In this document: piece after piece, positions 8,423-16,292 of the stretch
How positions within the stretch are numbered: position 1 is the first letter of the stretch
Layout: each line of letters opens with the position of its first letter
Source of the DNA: an uncultured Lachnospiraceae bacterium
GTDB taxonomy: Bacteria > Bacillota > Clostridia > Lachnospirales > Lachnospiraceae
Direction: 5' to 3'
DNA length: 42,812 nt
Assembly: GCA_947164865.1 (NCBI GenBank)
Contig: CAMUYA010000028.1
Coordinates: forward strand, 1 to 42,812
The notes under the pieces: generated by a model
What the model saw: only the letters and a program-made list of their open reading frames with translations
Database searches by the model: none
What the model was told of the DNA's origin: nothing
Made by a program: the position numbers and the translations under genes

Positions 8423-10402
8423 CTAATTTAAGTATTTGGTAACGAATTCATCTTCTGTAAGAATCGGAATCCCCAATTCTTTCGCCGTCTTATTCTTAGT
8501 TGAATTAGATGTATTATCGTTATTTATAAGACATGTTGTCTTGTTGGTAACGGATCCCGTCACCTTTCCGCCCCTGCTTTCGATCACTTCCTTAAGGGCA
8601 TTTCTGTTCTCAAAGGAATTAAGGCTTCCGGTAACAACAAACACAAGTCCCGCAAGATTCTGACCCGAAGCATTAATTTCAGGCTTTTCAATATCAAGCT
8701 TTGCAAGAAGACGCTCCAAAACTGCAAGATTTCTTTCATTTTGGAAGAAATCTTCCAGACTTTTCGCCATCACATCACCGATTCCGTCTATTTCTGCAAG
8801 TTCCGATGCTTTTGCCGACTTTATCTTCTCAATATCATAATCGAAAGCTTTGCAGATAAGCTTTGCATTTGCAGCTCCTATACCGTTGATCCCAAGGCCG
8901 AATATAAGCCTTGGAAGCGTTGTATGGCTTGCCTTCTCGATGGACGATATCAGGTTATCATAAGACTTTTCTCCAAATCCTTCAAGCCTGACAATGTTTT
9001 CCTTATGCTTTTCAAGCTCAAACAGATCCGGGAAGCTCTTTATAAATCCGCAATCTATAAGCTTTTCAAGAGTGGCTTCCGATAATCCGTCCACATTTAA
9101 CGCCTCTCGGCTTACAAACTGTGAAAATGATTTTATCTGCTTTGCAGGGCATTCCTCATTGACGCAGTAAAGGCTTTGTGCTTCATTGAGTGCCCTTATT
9201 TCCGTTCTTCCGCCGCATACAGGGCAGATGTCCGGAATTATAACATTACCCGATTCCGTCAGATTCTCGGCGATCTGAGGAATTATCATGTTAGCCTTAT
9301 ATACTTTGATGCGATCGCCTATTCCGAGCTTTAACTCCCGCACTATACTCACATTATGTACGGATGCTCTGGATACGGTGGTCCCTTCAAGCTCAACAGG
9401 TTCAAATATTGCAACAGGATTGATCAGTCCGGTCCTGGACGCGCTCCACTCTATTTCAAGGAGCGTGGTTTCCGCTGTTTCATCAGCCCATTTAAAGGCA
9501 ATGGAATGGCGAGGGAACTTTGCTGTTCTTCCAAGGGACGCTCCGTATGCTATATCCTCATATGTCAGCACCAGGCCATCGGAAGGAATATCGTAATCTT
9601 CTATCTTCTTTGCAAAATACTCTATAGCTTCAAAGATCGAATTCTCATCTACATGCTTTCTCTCAACAACTTCAAAGCCCTGTTCCTCAAGGAATCTGAA
9701 AGTGTTCTCTCTTGAATTGTCAAAATCATGTGCGGTTCCGTCTGATTCAACAGCGCTAACAAGGTTAAAAGCTATGAATCTTACATTTCTCTTGGCGGTT
9801 ATCTCGTTATTTAACTGGCGCACTGAGCCGCTGCAGAGATTGCGGGGATTCTTGTATTTGTCGGCATCATTTGTGATCTTACGGTTTATTTCTTCAAAAT
9901 CGGAATAGCTTATAACGGCTTCTCCGCGAAGTATCAGATCACCTTTAAATGATATCTCCAGAGGAACATTTGAAAACACTCTGGCATTTGGGGTTACCAC
10001 TTCCCCGATCTCACCGTTTCCACGGGTTACGGCCTTTTCAAGCTTGCCGTTCTTATATGTCAGAACGATCGTAAGTCCGTCGAGTTTCCAGGAAAGAATG
10101 CCTTCATGTCCGTTAAGCCAGCTCGAAAGATCCTCCCTGTTCTTTGTCTTGTCAAGTGAAAGCATAGGACTCTCATGACGTTCCTTGGGAAGTTCATCCA
10201 CTGCGGCATATCCGACTTTTACGGTAGGTGAATTTGACAGAGTAACACCAAGCTCCGCTTCAAGTAAAACAAGCTCGTCATAAAGCTTATCATACTCGTA
10301 ATTGCTCATTATCTCTTCATCCTTGGCATAGTATGCCTCGGATGCTTTCGAGAGAATGGATACGAGTTCTTTCATTCGGTTCATTTTATCTGTTTCTGAC
10401 AT
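8423..10402 (-). CDS. ligA: NAD-dependent DNA ligase LigA
   Basis: Essential replication and repair enzyme of 659 aa that seals nicks using NAD+. Domain order is canonical. The N-terminal Ia region holds YYAKDEE and YEYDKLYDEL. The adenylation domain has its active-site lysine in the KLDG motif (Lys106). The OB fold follows, then a C4 zinc finger (CPVCGG...CVNEECPAK, about residues 393-420). Tandem helix-hairpin-helix repeats come next, and a C-terminal BRCT domain runs from about residue 585 (LAGLVFVVTGSL). Length is normal for the family. The ATG at 10402 has GAGG five bases upstream. It lies 60 bases after the pseudouridine synthase gene and 82 bases before metA, likely in one transcript. 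Confidence 0.97.
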   Translation of the reverse strand: MSETDKMNRMKELVSILSKASEAYYAKDEEIMSNYEYDKLYDELVLLEAELGVTLSNSPTVKVGYAAVDELPKERHESPMLSLDKTKNREDLSSWLNGHEGILSWKLDGLTIVLTYKNGKLEKAVTRGNGEIGEVVTPNARVFSNVPLEISFKGDLILRGEAVISYSDFEEINRKITNDADKYKNPRNLCSGSVRQLNNEITAKRNVRFIAFNLVSAVESDGTAHDFDNSRENTFRFLEEQGFEVVERKHVDENSIFEAIEYFAKKIEDYDIPSDGLVLTYEDIAYGASLGRTAKFPRHSIAFKWADETAETTLLEIEWSASRTGLINPVAIFEPVELEGTTVSRASVHNVSIVRELKLGIGDRIKVYKANMIIPQIAENLTESGNVIIPDICPVCGGRTEIRALNEAQSLYCVNEECPAKQIKSFSQFVSREALNVDGLSEATLEKLIDCGFIKSFPDLFELEKHKENIVRLEGFGEKSYDNLISSIEKASHTTLPRLIFGLGINGIGAANAKLICKAFDYDIEKIKSAKASELAEIDGIGDVMAKSLEDFFQNERNLAVLERLLAKLDIEKPEINASGQNLAGLVFVVTGSLNSFENRNALKEVIESRGGKVTGSVTNKTTCLINNDNTSNSTKNKTAKELGIPILTEDEFVTKYLN

Positions 10403-10462
10403 AATACCTCAAATAATAATCAATTATGATCTGACATAAATACTGCTTTCGCAGCTGTTGGA

Positions 10463-11161
10463 TCATGCTTTCCTTATTTGCTCTTTTGATATTTCTCTCC
10501 ACTCGCCCGGCTTAAGGTCGCCAAGAAGCAGATTCTCGATCCTTATGCGTTTCAGGGAGATAACATTTGCTCCGCATGCTTTGCACATTCGCCTGATCTG
10601 GCGGTTAAGTCCCTGATCTATGATAACATTGAATGTATATTTCGATCTGTTGGTAATCTTAGCAGGCCTTGTCTTGACATCAAGATCCTTCAGATATATA
10701 CCTTCTTCAAACCTGCGCACAAGATCATCCGATACTTCTTTATCAATTCGGACGACGTATTCTTTCTCATGCTTATTTGCACCCCGCATCATTTCTTCTA
10801 TCAGATCGCCGTCGTTAGTAAGGACCATAAGTCCTTCCGAATCCTTATCAAGCCTTCCCGCATAAGTAACTCTCACGGGATAATCGATGAGCTCACCGAT
10901 AAGCTTCTCGGCATGTGCATCCTTTTCGCTTACCGTCACTCCGACAGGCTTGTAAAAAGCAAGATAAACCTTTCTGTCAGGCTTATTAAGAGCTTTTCCG
11001 TTAACGATGATCTCTTCCTCACCGGTCACTTTCATTCCGGACTCAGCCCTCACACCGTCAACAAACACCTTCCCCTCATCTATCAGCTTATCCGCATCCC
11101 TCCTGGAACAGACTCCGCAGGACGCGATATATTTATTTATACGTATTTCCTGATTAGCCAT
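10463..11161 (-). CDS. rluF: RluF-like 23S rRNA pseudouridine synthase (RsuA/RluB family)
   Basis: A 232-aa enzyme that isomerises uridine to pseudouridine in rRNA. An N-terminal S4 RNA-binding domain (RINKYIASCGVCSRRDADKLI) precedes the catalytic domain, whose aspartate lies in AGRLDKDSEGLMVLTNDGDL (Asp105). The HEKEYVV and GLNRQIRRMC motifs and the C-terminal GEWREI resemble RluF more than RluB or RsuA, so position 2604 of 23S rRNA is the likely target by homology. The ATG at 11161 is the first in-frame start after a TAA stop. It has no recognisable ribosome site: the upstream bases are TGTGTAAAAC and lie 10 bases from the edge of the MITE-like element. The element's insertion may have replaced the native leader. 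Confidence 0.9.
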   Translation of the reverse strand: MANQEIRINKYIASCGVCSRRDADKLIDEGKVFVDGVRAESGMKVTGEEEIIVNGKALNKPDRKVYLAFYKPVGVTVSEKDAHAEKLIGELIDYPVRVTYAGRLDKDSEGLMVLTNDGDLIEEMMRGANKHEKEYVVRIDKEVSDDLVRRFEEGIYLKDLDVKTRPAKITNRSKYTFNVIIDQGLNRQIRRMCKACGANVISLKRIRIENLLLGDLKPGEWREISKEQIRKA

Positions 11162-11171
11162 GTTTTACACA

Positions 11172-11437
11172 GGTTTCTTGCAGTATGTATATGTAATCCG
11201 GCAATGTGTCCGAGGCCGATCGGACGTTTTTAAGAACAAAACGTCCTACGCAGATACTTCGTATGAAATTTCGTTTTGATTCATAACGAAATTTCATGCC
11301 GCTGCAAAGTACGCAGCTGGCATCTGCTCTTGCATCGAGGACCCATAGCTCGAGCATCTTGCGAAGCAAGTGCGGGACTTGGAGCGAAGCGTAAAGCGAG
11401 AGGCGGTGCCGGATACATATACATGCGGGAAGAAACC
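11172..11437. mobile_element. MITE-like element or structured intergenic repeat with terminal inverted repeats
   Basis: This 266-bp non-coding block fills almost the whole gap between rnhA and the rluF-like gene. Its ends are imperfect inverted repeats: 11172-11203 against 11407-11437 match at about 28 of 32 positions. They share GGTTTCTT at the outer end, ATGTATATGTA in the middle and TCCGGCA at the inner end. Inside are four further hairpins. The arms are 11222-11230/11238-11246 (9 bp, GGACGTTTT), 11263-11275/11285-11297 (13 bp, ATGAAATTTCGTT), 11298-11321 (bulged GCC-GCTGC) and 11330-11338/11349-11356 (bulged). There is no transposase and no clear target-site duplication. It is either a non-autonomous mobile element or a structured RNA in the 5' leader of rluF. 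Confidence 0.55.
11263..11297. repeat. 13-bp perfect inverted repeat inside the MITE-like element
   Basis: Arms ATGAAATTTCGTT (11263-11275) and its exact complement (11285-11297) flank a 9-nt loop. The stem extends to 15 bp if a G-U wobble and an outer G-C pair are counted. Confidence 0.85.
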
Positions 11438-11438
11438 G

Positions 11439-11918
11439 TCACTTATCACAAAACTCTAACTCTAATATATCACGCACCGGCGGAACACCCGATCCTTCCT
11501 CCAGTCCCCGCTTTGCTGTCTTATCAGCCAGATCGTTGTACTTATCTCCGGAATGTCCCTCGACCTTATGAAAAGCCATCTTAATATCGCTTCCCCATCC
11601 TCTCATGGCATCGCGGTATTTCTGAGTAAGCTCATTCTTGGCTTTCCATTCGCCCGTGACCCAGCATTCTATACCACTGTAATCATAATATATATCAATG
11701 GATTTATAACCGCTTTTTCTTGCGCACTGAACAGCATACATGGCACCCAGCATCTCTCCGGTCACATTCCTCTGCTTTAAAGATTCCGGGTTATCTCCGT
11801 TTCCGAGTGCAAGGTACACTTCGCCGTCATCAAGGATAAATACGCAGCCGAATGCATATCTTTTCAGTGCGTCATTATAGCTTCCATCCACATAAACAGT
11901 CAGTTTATCGTTATTCAT
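11439..11918 (-). CDS. rnhA: Ribonuclease HI
   Basis: A 159-aa endonuclease that cleaves the RNA strand of RNA-DNA hybrids. The acidic metal-binding residues are visible: Asp in YVDGSY near residue 11, Glu in VTGEMLGAMYA near residue 55, Asp in YYDYSGIECW near residue 79, and the last Asp in KYNDLADKTAK near residue 132. The preceding histidine of the VEGHSGD loop is also present. Length matches stand-alone RNase HI. The gene starts 21 bases after the D,D-carboxypeptidase gene, and its stop lies one base from the end of the MITE-like element. It may be the last gene of the long transcript running down from the por genes. Confidence 0.92.
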   Translation of the reverse strand: MNNDKLTVYVDGSYNDALKRYAFGCVFILDDGEVYLALGNGDNPESLKQRNVTGEMLGAMYAVQCARKSGYKSIDIYYDYSGIECWVTGEWKAKNELTQKYRDAMRGWGSDIKMAFHKVEGHSGDKYNDLADKTAKRGLEEGSGVPPVRDILELEFCDK

Positions 11919-11939
11919 ATAAACAGATCCTAATATATA

Positions 11940-13196
11940 TCATTGCTTATGATATTCTGTGTTTCCTATGGCATATATATTATATGCCGCCACATGGTCG
12001 TAAATGCATCTCCAGGAGCTCCATGCCTTTCCGCTCACGCAGATATATGTGTGTCCGTCATCACCCTGCATAAAGCTTGCGCCGCAGGATCCCGACTCAT
12101 TTACAAATCCTGTCTTTGCTCCGGCTACGTATCCACCGGTATCCTTATCCTCGATACGTCTCAGGAACCAGTTTGAAAGGTCAAGTCCCTCGGGATGTTC
12201 TTCCGTAAGGGATGTAGTGTATCTTCTTGTGCCAAGTATCTCAGCAAGGATCGGATCATCCATTGCGGCTGCAAGGATCACCGCGATATCATTACAAGTA
12301 CTGTAATTCTCATCATCATAGATTCCCACGCAATTGGCAAAATGGGATGTCTCCGATATGCCGAGAGCTTTGCAGTTCTCATTCATCATATCAACAAACG
12401 CTTCATGGGATCCCGCAACATAAAGCGCAAGCATATATGCCGCATCGCCGCCGGAAGGAAGTATCGTGCCGTAGAAAAGATCCCTCACCGTAACTACTTC
12501 CTTGGCATCAAATCCGGCGCTCGAACACTTATGAAGATAATCATAATCGATGGCCAGCTGGCTTACAGCTATGGATTCATCAAGCTGAGCTTCGCTTATA
12601 TACTGCCTTGCGGTGAGCACAGTCATAAGCTTTGTCATGGATGCCGGGAACATTTTTACAAATCCGTCCTTCGAAGCGAGCACCTTTCCATCATCGACCC
12701 TTATAACGATACCGTATTCAGATAAAAACTCATCACTTGTCATAGAAACCGTCGAATCATCTGCGGTAAATACGTATTTAGAGCCATCCAGATCAAACTG
12801 CTTAATTAACTCCTCAGTATCGTAAGACGGCTCATCGGTACTTCCCTCTGTATTTCCGTCTCCACCGAATTCACCGCCTTCGGAAGTGGCAGGAGTCTCT
12901 TCCCTGACCTCTTCGAGTGCGGCTTCAGCTTCCAGAGCGGCCTGTCTATCGGCCTCTGCTATAGCTTCGATCTCCGCTTCCTTTGCAGCTTTATTAGCTG
13001 CGGCTTTTTTAGATATGTTTTTTATAATTAACACCGACGGAACTGCGATAATGCATACACACGCAAAGATGATCAGACCGCCCAGAAATAGTTTTTTGTT
13101 GCGCTGCTGTCTTGCCTTTTCAGCCTCTATTCTGGCTTGTCTGATCTTTCTTTTTCTCTCGTATTCCTCATCGGAATAGATATCATATTCGTTCAT
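11940..13196 (-). CDS. Penicillin-binding D-alanyl-D-alanine carboxypeptidase (peptidase S11), membrane-anchored
   Basis: A 418-aa cell-wall enzyme expected to trim the terminal D-Ala from peptidoglycan stem peptides. A short charged cytoplasmic N-terminus is followed by one membrane anchor (about residues 36-60), then an acidic, Ala/Glu-rich linker to about residue 125. In the S11 domain the SxxK motif is SMTK (FPASMTKLMTV) and the KTG motif is AKTGFV. The usual SGN motif reads SGG (LPSGGDAAYML), a substitution of the conserved Asn. No C-terminal amphipathic PBP5-type anchor is seen; the N-terminal helix does the anchoring. Its ATG overlaps the porB stop in an ATGA, so the two are translationally coupled although their functions are unrelated. 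Confidence 0.9.
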   Translation of the reverse strand: MNEYDIYSDEEYERKRKIRQARIEAEKARQQRNKKLFLGGLIIFACVCIIAVPSVLIIKNISKKAAANKAAKEAEIEAIAEADRQAALEAEAALEEVREETPATSEGGEFGGDGNTEGSTDEPSYDTEELIKQFDLDGSKYVFTADDSTVSMTSDEFLSEYGIVIRVDDGKVLASKDGFVKMFPASMTKLMTVLTARQYISEAQLDESIAVSQLAIDYDYLHKCSSAGFDAKEVVTVRDLFYGTILPSGGDAAYMLALYVAGSHEAFVDMMNENCKALGISETSHFANCVGIYDDENYSTCNDIAVILAAAMDDPILAEILGTRRYTTSLTEEHPEGLDLSNWFLRRIEDKDTGGYVAGAKTGFVNESGSCGASFMQGDDGHTYICVSGKAWSSWRCIYDHVAAYNIYAIGNTEYHKQ

Positions 13197-14134
13197 GAGT
13201 CACTCCGGGTAAGAAGTTCTTCCCACCTTCTGTCCACCTCTTCCTGGAAAGCTTCGATGAGATACTGATTCTCAGGCTTAAAGAGATGTTTGAATCTTCC
13301 CTGCTTAACAAGGAAATCTTCAAGAGGAAGCTTGTTTTTCGGCCTGTAGTTTACGATCCACTTGCCCTCTATCACTTCAAACAAAGGCCAGTAGCAGGTT
13401 TCCACAGCAAGCTTACAGATCTCGGGAAGATCGGGCGTATCATACCTCCATCCTCTCGGGCATGGAGCAAGAATATTCAGAAAAGCGGGACCGGGAGTAT
13501 ATATAGCACGCTCCGATTTCACATACAGATCCTTGAAATTCGATATAAAAGTGGTCTGGGCCACATAGGGTATATTGTGGGCAGCCATGATAGCAGCCAG
13601 ATCCTTGCGGGTCTGGGGTTTTCCGTTTGAGCATTTTCCGGAAGGAGTAGTTGTAGTGTCGGCGTACATGGGAGTGGCGGATGAACGCTGGATACCTGTG
13701 TTCATATAAGCGCCGTTATCATAGCAGACATACACCATGTCATGTCCGCGCTCCATTGCTCCCGACAGAGATTGAAGGCCGATATCATAAGTTCCGCCGT
13801 CTCCGCCGAAAGTGATGAATTTGTATGTCTCATCAATCTTTCCGCGCTTCTTTAAAGCCTTGAAAGCAGTCTCGGCACCTGATAAAGTTGCGCCTGCACT
13901 CTCAAATGCTGTGTGGATATAGCTGTCCTGATATGCGGTGTAGGGGTATGTGTAGGTCGAAACCTCGAGACATCCGGTGGCATTTCCCACAACTGCTTTA
14001 TCTCCCGGGTGAAGCGCCTTTAACACGTTTCTTACTGCGATAGTACCGCCGCAGCCCGCGCACATTCTGTGTCCGGGTGCAAGCCTCTCTTCCCTTTCCT
14101 GTATTTCCTTAAAATTGAAAACCGATTGTTCCAT
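13193..14134 (-). CDS. porB: Pyruvate:ferredoxin oxidoreductase, beta subunit (PorB)
   Basis: A 313-aa subunit that carries the thiamine diphosphate site and one [4Fe-4S] cluster of the four-subunit 2-oxoacid:ferredoxin oxidoreductase. Cysteines of the cluster are seen in HRMCAGCGG (about residues 25 and 28) and NATGCLEVS. The ThDP/Mg motif is GGDGGTYDIGLQ, and the downstream YDNGAYMNTGIQRSSATP segment is typical of PorB. I start at MEQSVFNFKEIQ, with AAGGAAG just upstream, rather than 17 codons earlier. It follows porA by 71 bases and ends in an ATGA overlap with the carboxypeptidase gene. The order gamma-delta-alpha-beta is that of the Thermotoga por operon, which favours pyruvate as substrate. 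Confidence 0.93.
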   Translation of the reverse strand: MEQSVFNFKEIQEREERLAPGHRMCAGCGGTIAVRNVLKALHPGDKAVVGNATGCLEVSTYTYPYTAYQDSYIHTAFESAGATLSGAETAFKALKKRGKIDETYKFITFGGDGGTYDIGLQSLSGAMERGHDMVYVCYDNGAYMNTGIQRSSATPMYADTTTTPSGKCSNGKPQTRKDLAAIMAAHNIPYVAQTTFISNFKDLYVKSERAIYTPGPAFLNILAPCPRGWRYDTPDLPEICKLAVETCYWPLFEVIEGKWIVNYRPKNKLPLEDFLVKQGRFKHLFKPENQYLIEAFQEEVDRRWEELLTRSDS

Positions 14135-14205
14135 TATCTTCCTTTTCTTTACCGCTTTTTGACAGCGGAAAATAATATTCTGCAAAATATACTTGTTTCG
14201 ATTTT

Positions 14206-15387
14206 TTACTCTCTGAGTCCGAGATAAGGGTACTGTTCAAACTTCTTCTCCCCTGCAGCCATCTTCTGCAGGTCTGCAAACACTCCCTCAATATCTTCAA
14301 CCTTAACGTCACGGCCTGAAAGTCCGTACATGATATTTACTGTCTCTGCGGTGCATTTTCCGCGGTACATTGCTGCGGTAAGTTCCGCTCCAAGGGGGCC
14401 TCCCTGAGTAGAATAGCTCTCCGAACGGTCCATGATAGCTACTGCCTTGCAGCCCTTAAGTGCCGCTGCAAATTCCTCCCCGGGGAAAGGTCTGAACACT
14501 CTCACCTTCATAAGCCCGGCTTTAATGCCCTGCTCACGCAGCTTATCAACCGCATCCTTTACCGTTCCGCATACAGATCCGATCGCAACAACTGCAAAAT
14601 CCGCATCTTCAAGGCGGTAACCTTCGTAGAATCCGTATTTCTGACCGGTGATGGCTTCAAATTCTTTTGCAACATCAAGTATCACCTGCTTGGCATTTCT
14701 CATAGCCTCGGCATGAGCCTTTTTCGATTCCATGCAGTAACTCGAAACAGCATAAGGTCCGATAGCCATGGGCTCGTTATGCTTTAACAGATAATGATCC
14801 GGCTCATACTGTCCTACAAATTTCTTTATAGGCTCATCATCCCAAAGTGTGATATTCTGTACCGCATGGGATGTGATAAATCCGTCCTGACAGATCATAA
14901 CGGGAAGATGCACGCCCTTTGCTTCCGCGATCCTGTGAGCCTGAAGGAAATTATCGTACACTTCCTGATTGGTCTCGGCGTATATCTGTATCCATCCGGA
15001 ATCCCTTGCACCCATCGAATCGGAGTGCTCCGCATTTATGTTAAGAGGGCCCGTAAGGCCTCTGTTAACAAGTGCCATTACTATGGGCAACCTGCTTGAT
15101 GCCGCACAGTATAGCATTTCCCACATAAGGGCCATACCTGCAGAAGATGTGGCTGTAATAGTCCTTGCTCCTGCAGCTTCCGCACCCATTGCGGCGCTCA
15201 TCGCGCTGTGCTCACTCTCTACCGGAATGAATTCCGTTGTGATCTCGCCGTTTGCTATCATGGATGCAACAAACTGCGGTATCTCCGTTGATGGAGTGAT
15301 GGGAAATGCAGGCATTACATCGGGGTTTATCTGTTTTATCGCATGTCCGATCGCTTCGTTTCCGGACATTCTTGTTTTGGTTGACAT
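14206..15387 (-). CDS. porA: Pyruvate:ferredoxin oxidoreductase, alpha subunit (PorA)
   Basis: A 393-aa subunit of the enzyme that splits pyruvate and CoA to acetyl-CoA, CO2 and reduced ferredoxin. The N-terminal pyrimidine-binding domain shows GNEAIGHAIKQINPDVMPAFP, PITPSTEIP and the ESEHSAMSAAMGAEAAGAR motif with TATSSAGMALMWEML. The C-terminal transketolase-C-like domain contains MKVRVFRPFPGEEF and DRSESYSTQGGPLGAE. Length is normal. The ATG at 15387 has GGAG upstream. It lies 39 bases after porD. In fermentative Lachnospiraceae this reaction supplies acetyl-CoA for butyrate and acetate formation and reduced ferredoxin for hydrogenase or Rnf. Confidence 0.94.
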   Translation of the reverse strand: MSTKTRMSGNEAIGHAIKQINPDVMPAFPITPSTEIPQFVASMIANGEITTEFIPVESEHSAMSAAMGAEAAGARTITATSSAGMALMWEMLYCAASSRLPIVMALVNRGLTGPLNINAEHSDSMGARDSGWIQIYAETNQEVYDNFLQAHRIAEAKGVHLPVMICQDGFITSHAVQNITLWDDEPIKKFVGQYEPDHYLLKHNEPMAIGPYAVSSYCMESKKAHAEAMRNAKQVILDVAKEFEAITGQKYGFYEGYRLEDADFAVVAIGSVCGTVKDAVDKLREQGIKAGLMKVRVFRPFPGEEFAAALKGCKAVAIMDRSESYSTQGGPLGAELTAAMYRGKCTAETVNIMYGLSGRDVKVEDIEGVFADLQKMAAGEKKFEQYPYLGLRE

Positions 15388-15426
15388 GTTAAATCTCCGT
15401 ATTCTATCTGAATTCTGATCTGTCTT

Positions 15427-15720
15427 TTACTCCATGGTGATCGCGCCGAAAGGACATGCTTTTACACATATTCCGCAGCCCTTGCAGTGATCGTAATCAA
15501 AGTCCAGTCTGCGTCCGTCCTTTACGGGAATGGAACTGTCCGGGCAGAAAGGAACACATAAAAGACACTGCTTACATTTTTCCTTATCAAGCACCGGAGT
15601 CTGGGTGCGCCATTCCCCTGTGTTGAAATCCTTTGATGTGGCGGGCTCATATATCTGAAGGCCTTCTGTGAGGTCCTGCCATCTGGTCTGTTCATTTATC
15701 TCTGATGCTTTTAACGCCAC
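15427..15720 (-). CDS. porD: Pyruvate:ferredoxin oxidoreductase, delta (ferredoxin-like) subunit (PorD)
   Basis: A 97-aa electron-transfer subunit with two [4Fe-4S] binding motifs, CKQCLLCVPFCP (about residues 53-64) and CKGCGICVKACP (about residues 82-93), in the order expected for a bacterial 2x[4Fe-4S] ferredoxin domain. The start is GTG at 15720, supported by GAGGAGG seven bases upstream. The gene overlaps the end of porC by 10 bases, so translation is coupled. It passes electrons from the catalytic subunits to soluble ferredoxin. Confidence 0.95.
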   Translation of the reverse strand: MALKASEINEQTRWQDLTEGLQIYEPATSKDFNTGEWRTQTPVLDKEKCKQCLLCVPFCPDSSIPVKDGRRLDFDYDHCKGCGICVKACPFGAITME

Positions 15721-16292
15721 TGTACTACCTCCTCGATGGCCATATTGAGGGCTTTGAGATTACCGTCCAGCACCTCGGGCTTTCTTGCAAATTTATGCTC
15801 AAGAGAAGTCTTCATTTCTCTTAAGAATACATCGATCTCCATCACTCCCGATATCTTTACCATTGCGGCCAACATAGGCGTGTTGGGGAAGTACTTGCCC
15901 AGCGTCTCCATGCTTACTTTACGTGCGTCTATTACATAAACCGCTCCTTTATAATCACCCAGAAGCGGTAATATTTCATCTTTGGATTTCTGGGTATTTA
16001 TAAGAATTCCGCCGTTTTCCTTAAGACCGCCCGTAACATTGACGGAATGCAGAAGCGTATCGTCAACAACCGCAACAAAATCGGGATCGTAAATATTCGA
16101 GTGAACCCGTATCTCTGTATCGCTTATCCTGTCATAAGCGGTAATGGGTGCTCCCATTCTTTCCGGTCCATATTCCGGGAAGCCCTGTACCTGCTTTCCT
16201 GCCTGGAATGCGACATCGGCAAGCAGCAGTGCTGCTGTCTTGGCACCCTGGCCTCCGCGGCCGTGCCATCTTATTTCTGTAAGTTTACTCAT
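15711..16292 (-). CDS. porC: Pyruvate:ferredoxin oxidoreductase, gamma subunit (PorC/PorG)
   Basis: A 193-aa subunit of the same complex, belonging to the pyruvate/ketoisovalerate oxidoreductase catalytic-domain family. Typical sequence is seen at the N-terminus (IRWHGRGGQGAKTAALLLA), then GFPEYGPERMGAPITAYDRI and NTPMLAAMVKISGVM. Its ATG lies inside the 3' end of the upstream CNNM/CorC gene with an 8-base overlap (ATGAGTAA), so the por operon is physically coupled to that membrane-protein gene. No promoter can sit between them except inside the upstream coding sequence. Confidence 0.94.
   Translation of the reverse strand: MSKLTEIRWHGRGGQGAKTAALLLADVAFQAGKQVQGFPEYGPERMGAPITAYDRISDTEIRVHSNIYDPDFVAVVDDTLLHSVNVTGGLKENGGILINTQKSKDEILPLLGDYKGAVYVIDARKVSMETLGKYFPNTPMLAAMVKISGVMEIDVFLREMKTSLEHKFARKPEVLDGNLKALNMAIEEVVQWR

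Noticed and set aside
11154..11369. Short minus-strand open frame inside the MITE-like element
   Set aside because: It is composed of the hairpin arms, has no ribosome site, and encodes no recognisable domain.
11172..11437. Intrinsic terminator of rnhA within the hairpin-rich block
   Set aside because: None of its stems is followed on the minus strand by a U-tract of useful length; the terminal repeats point to another origin.
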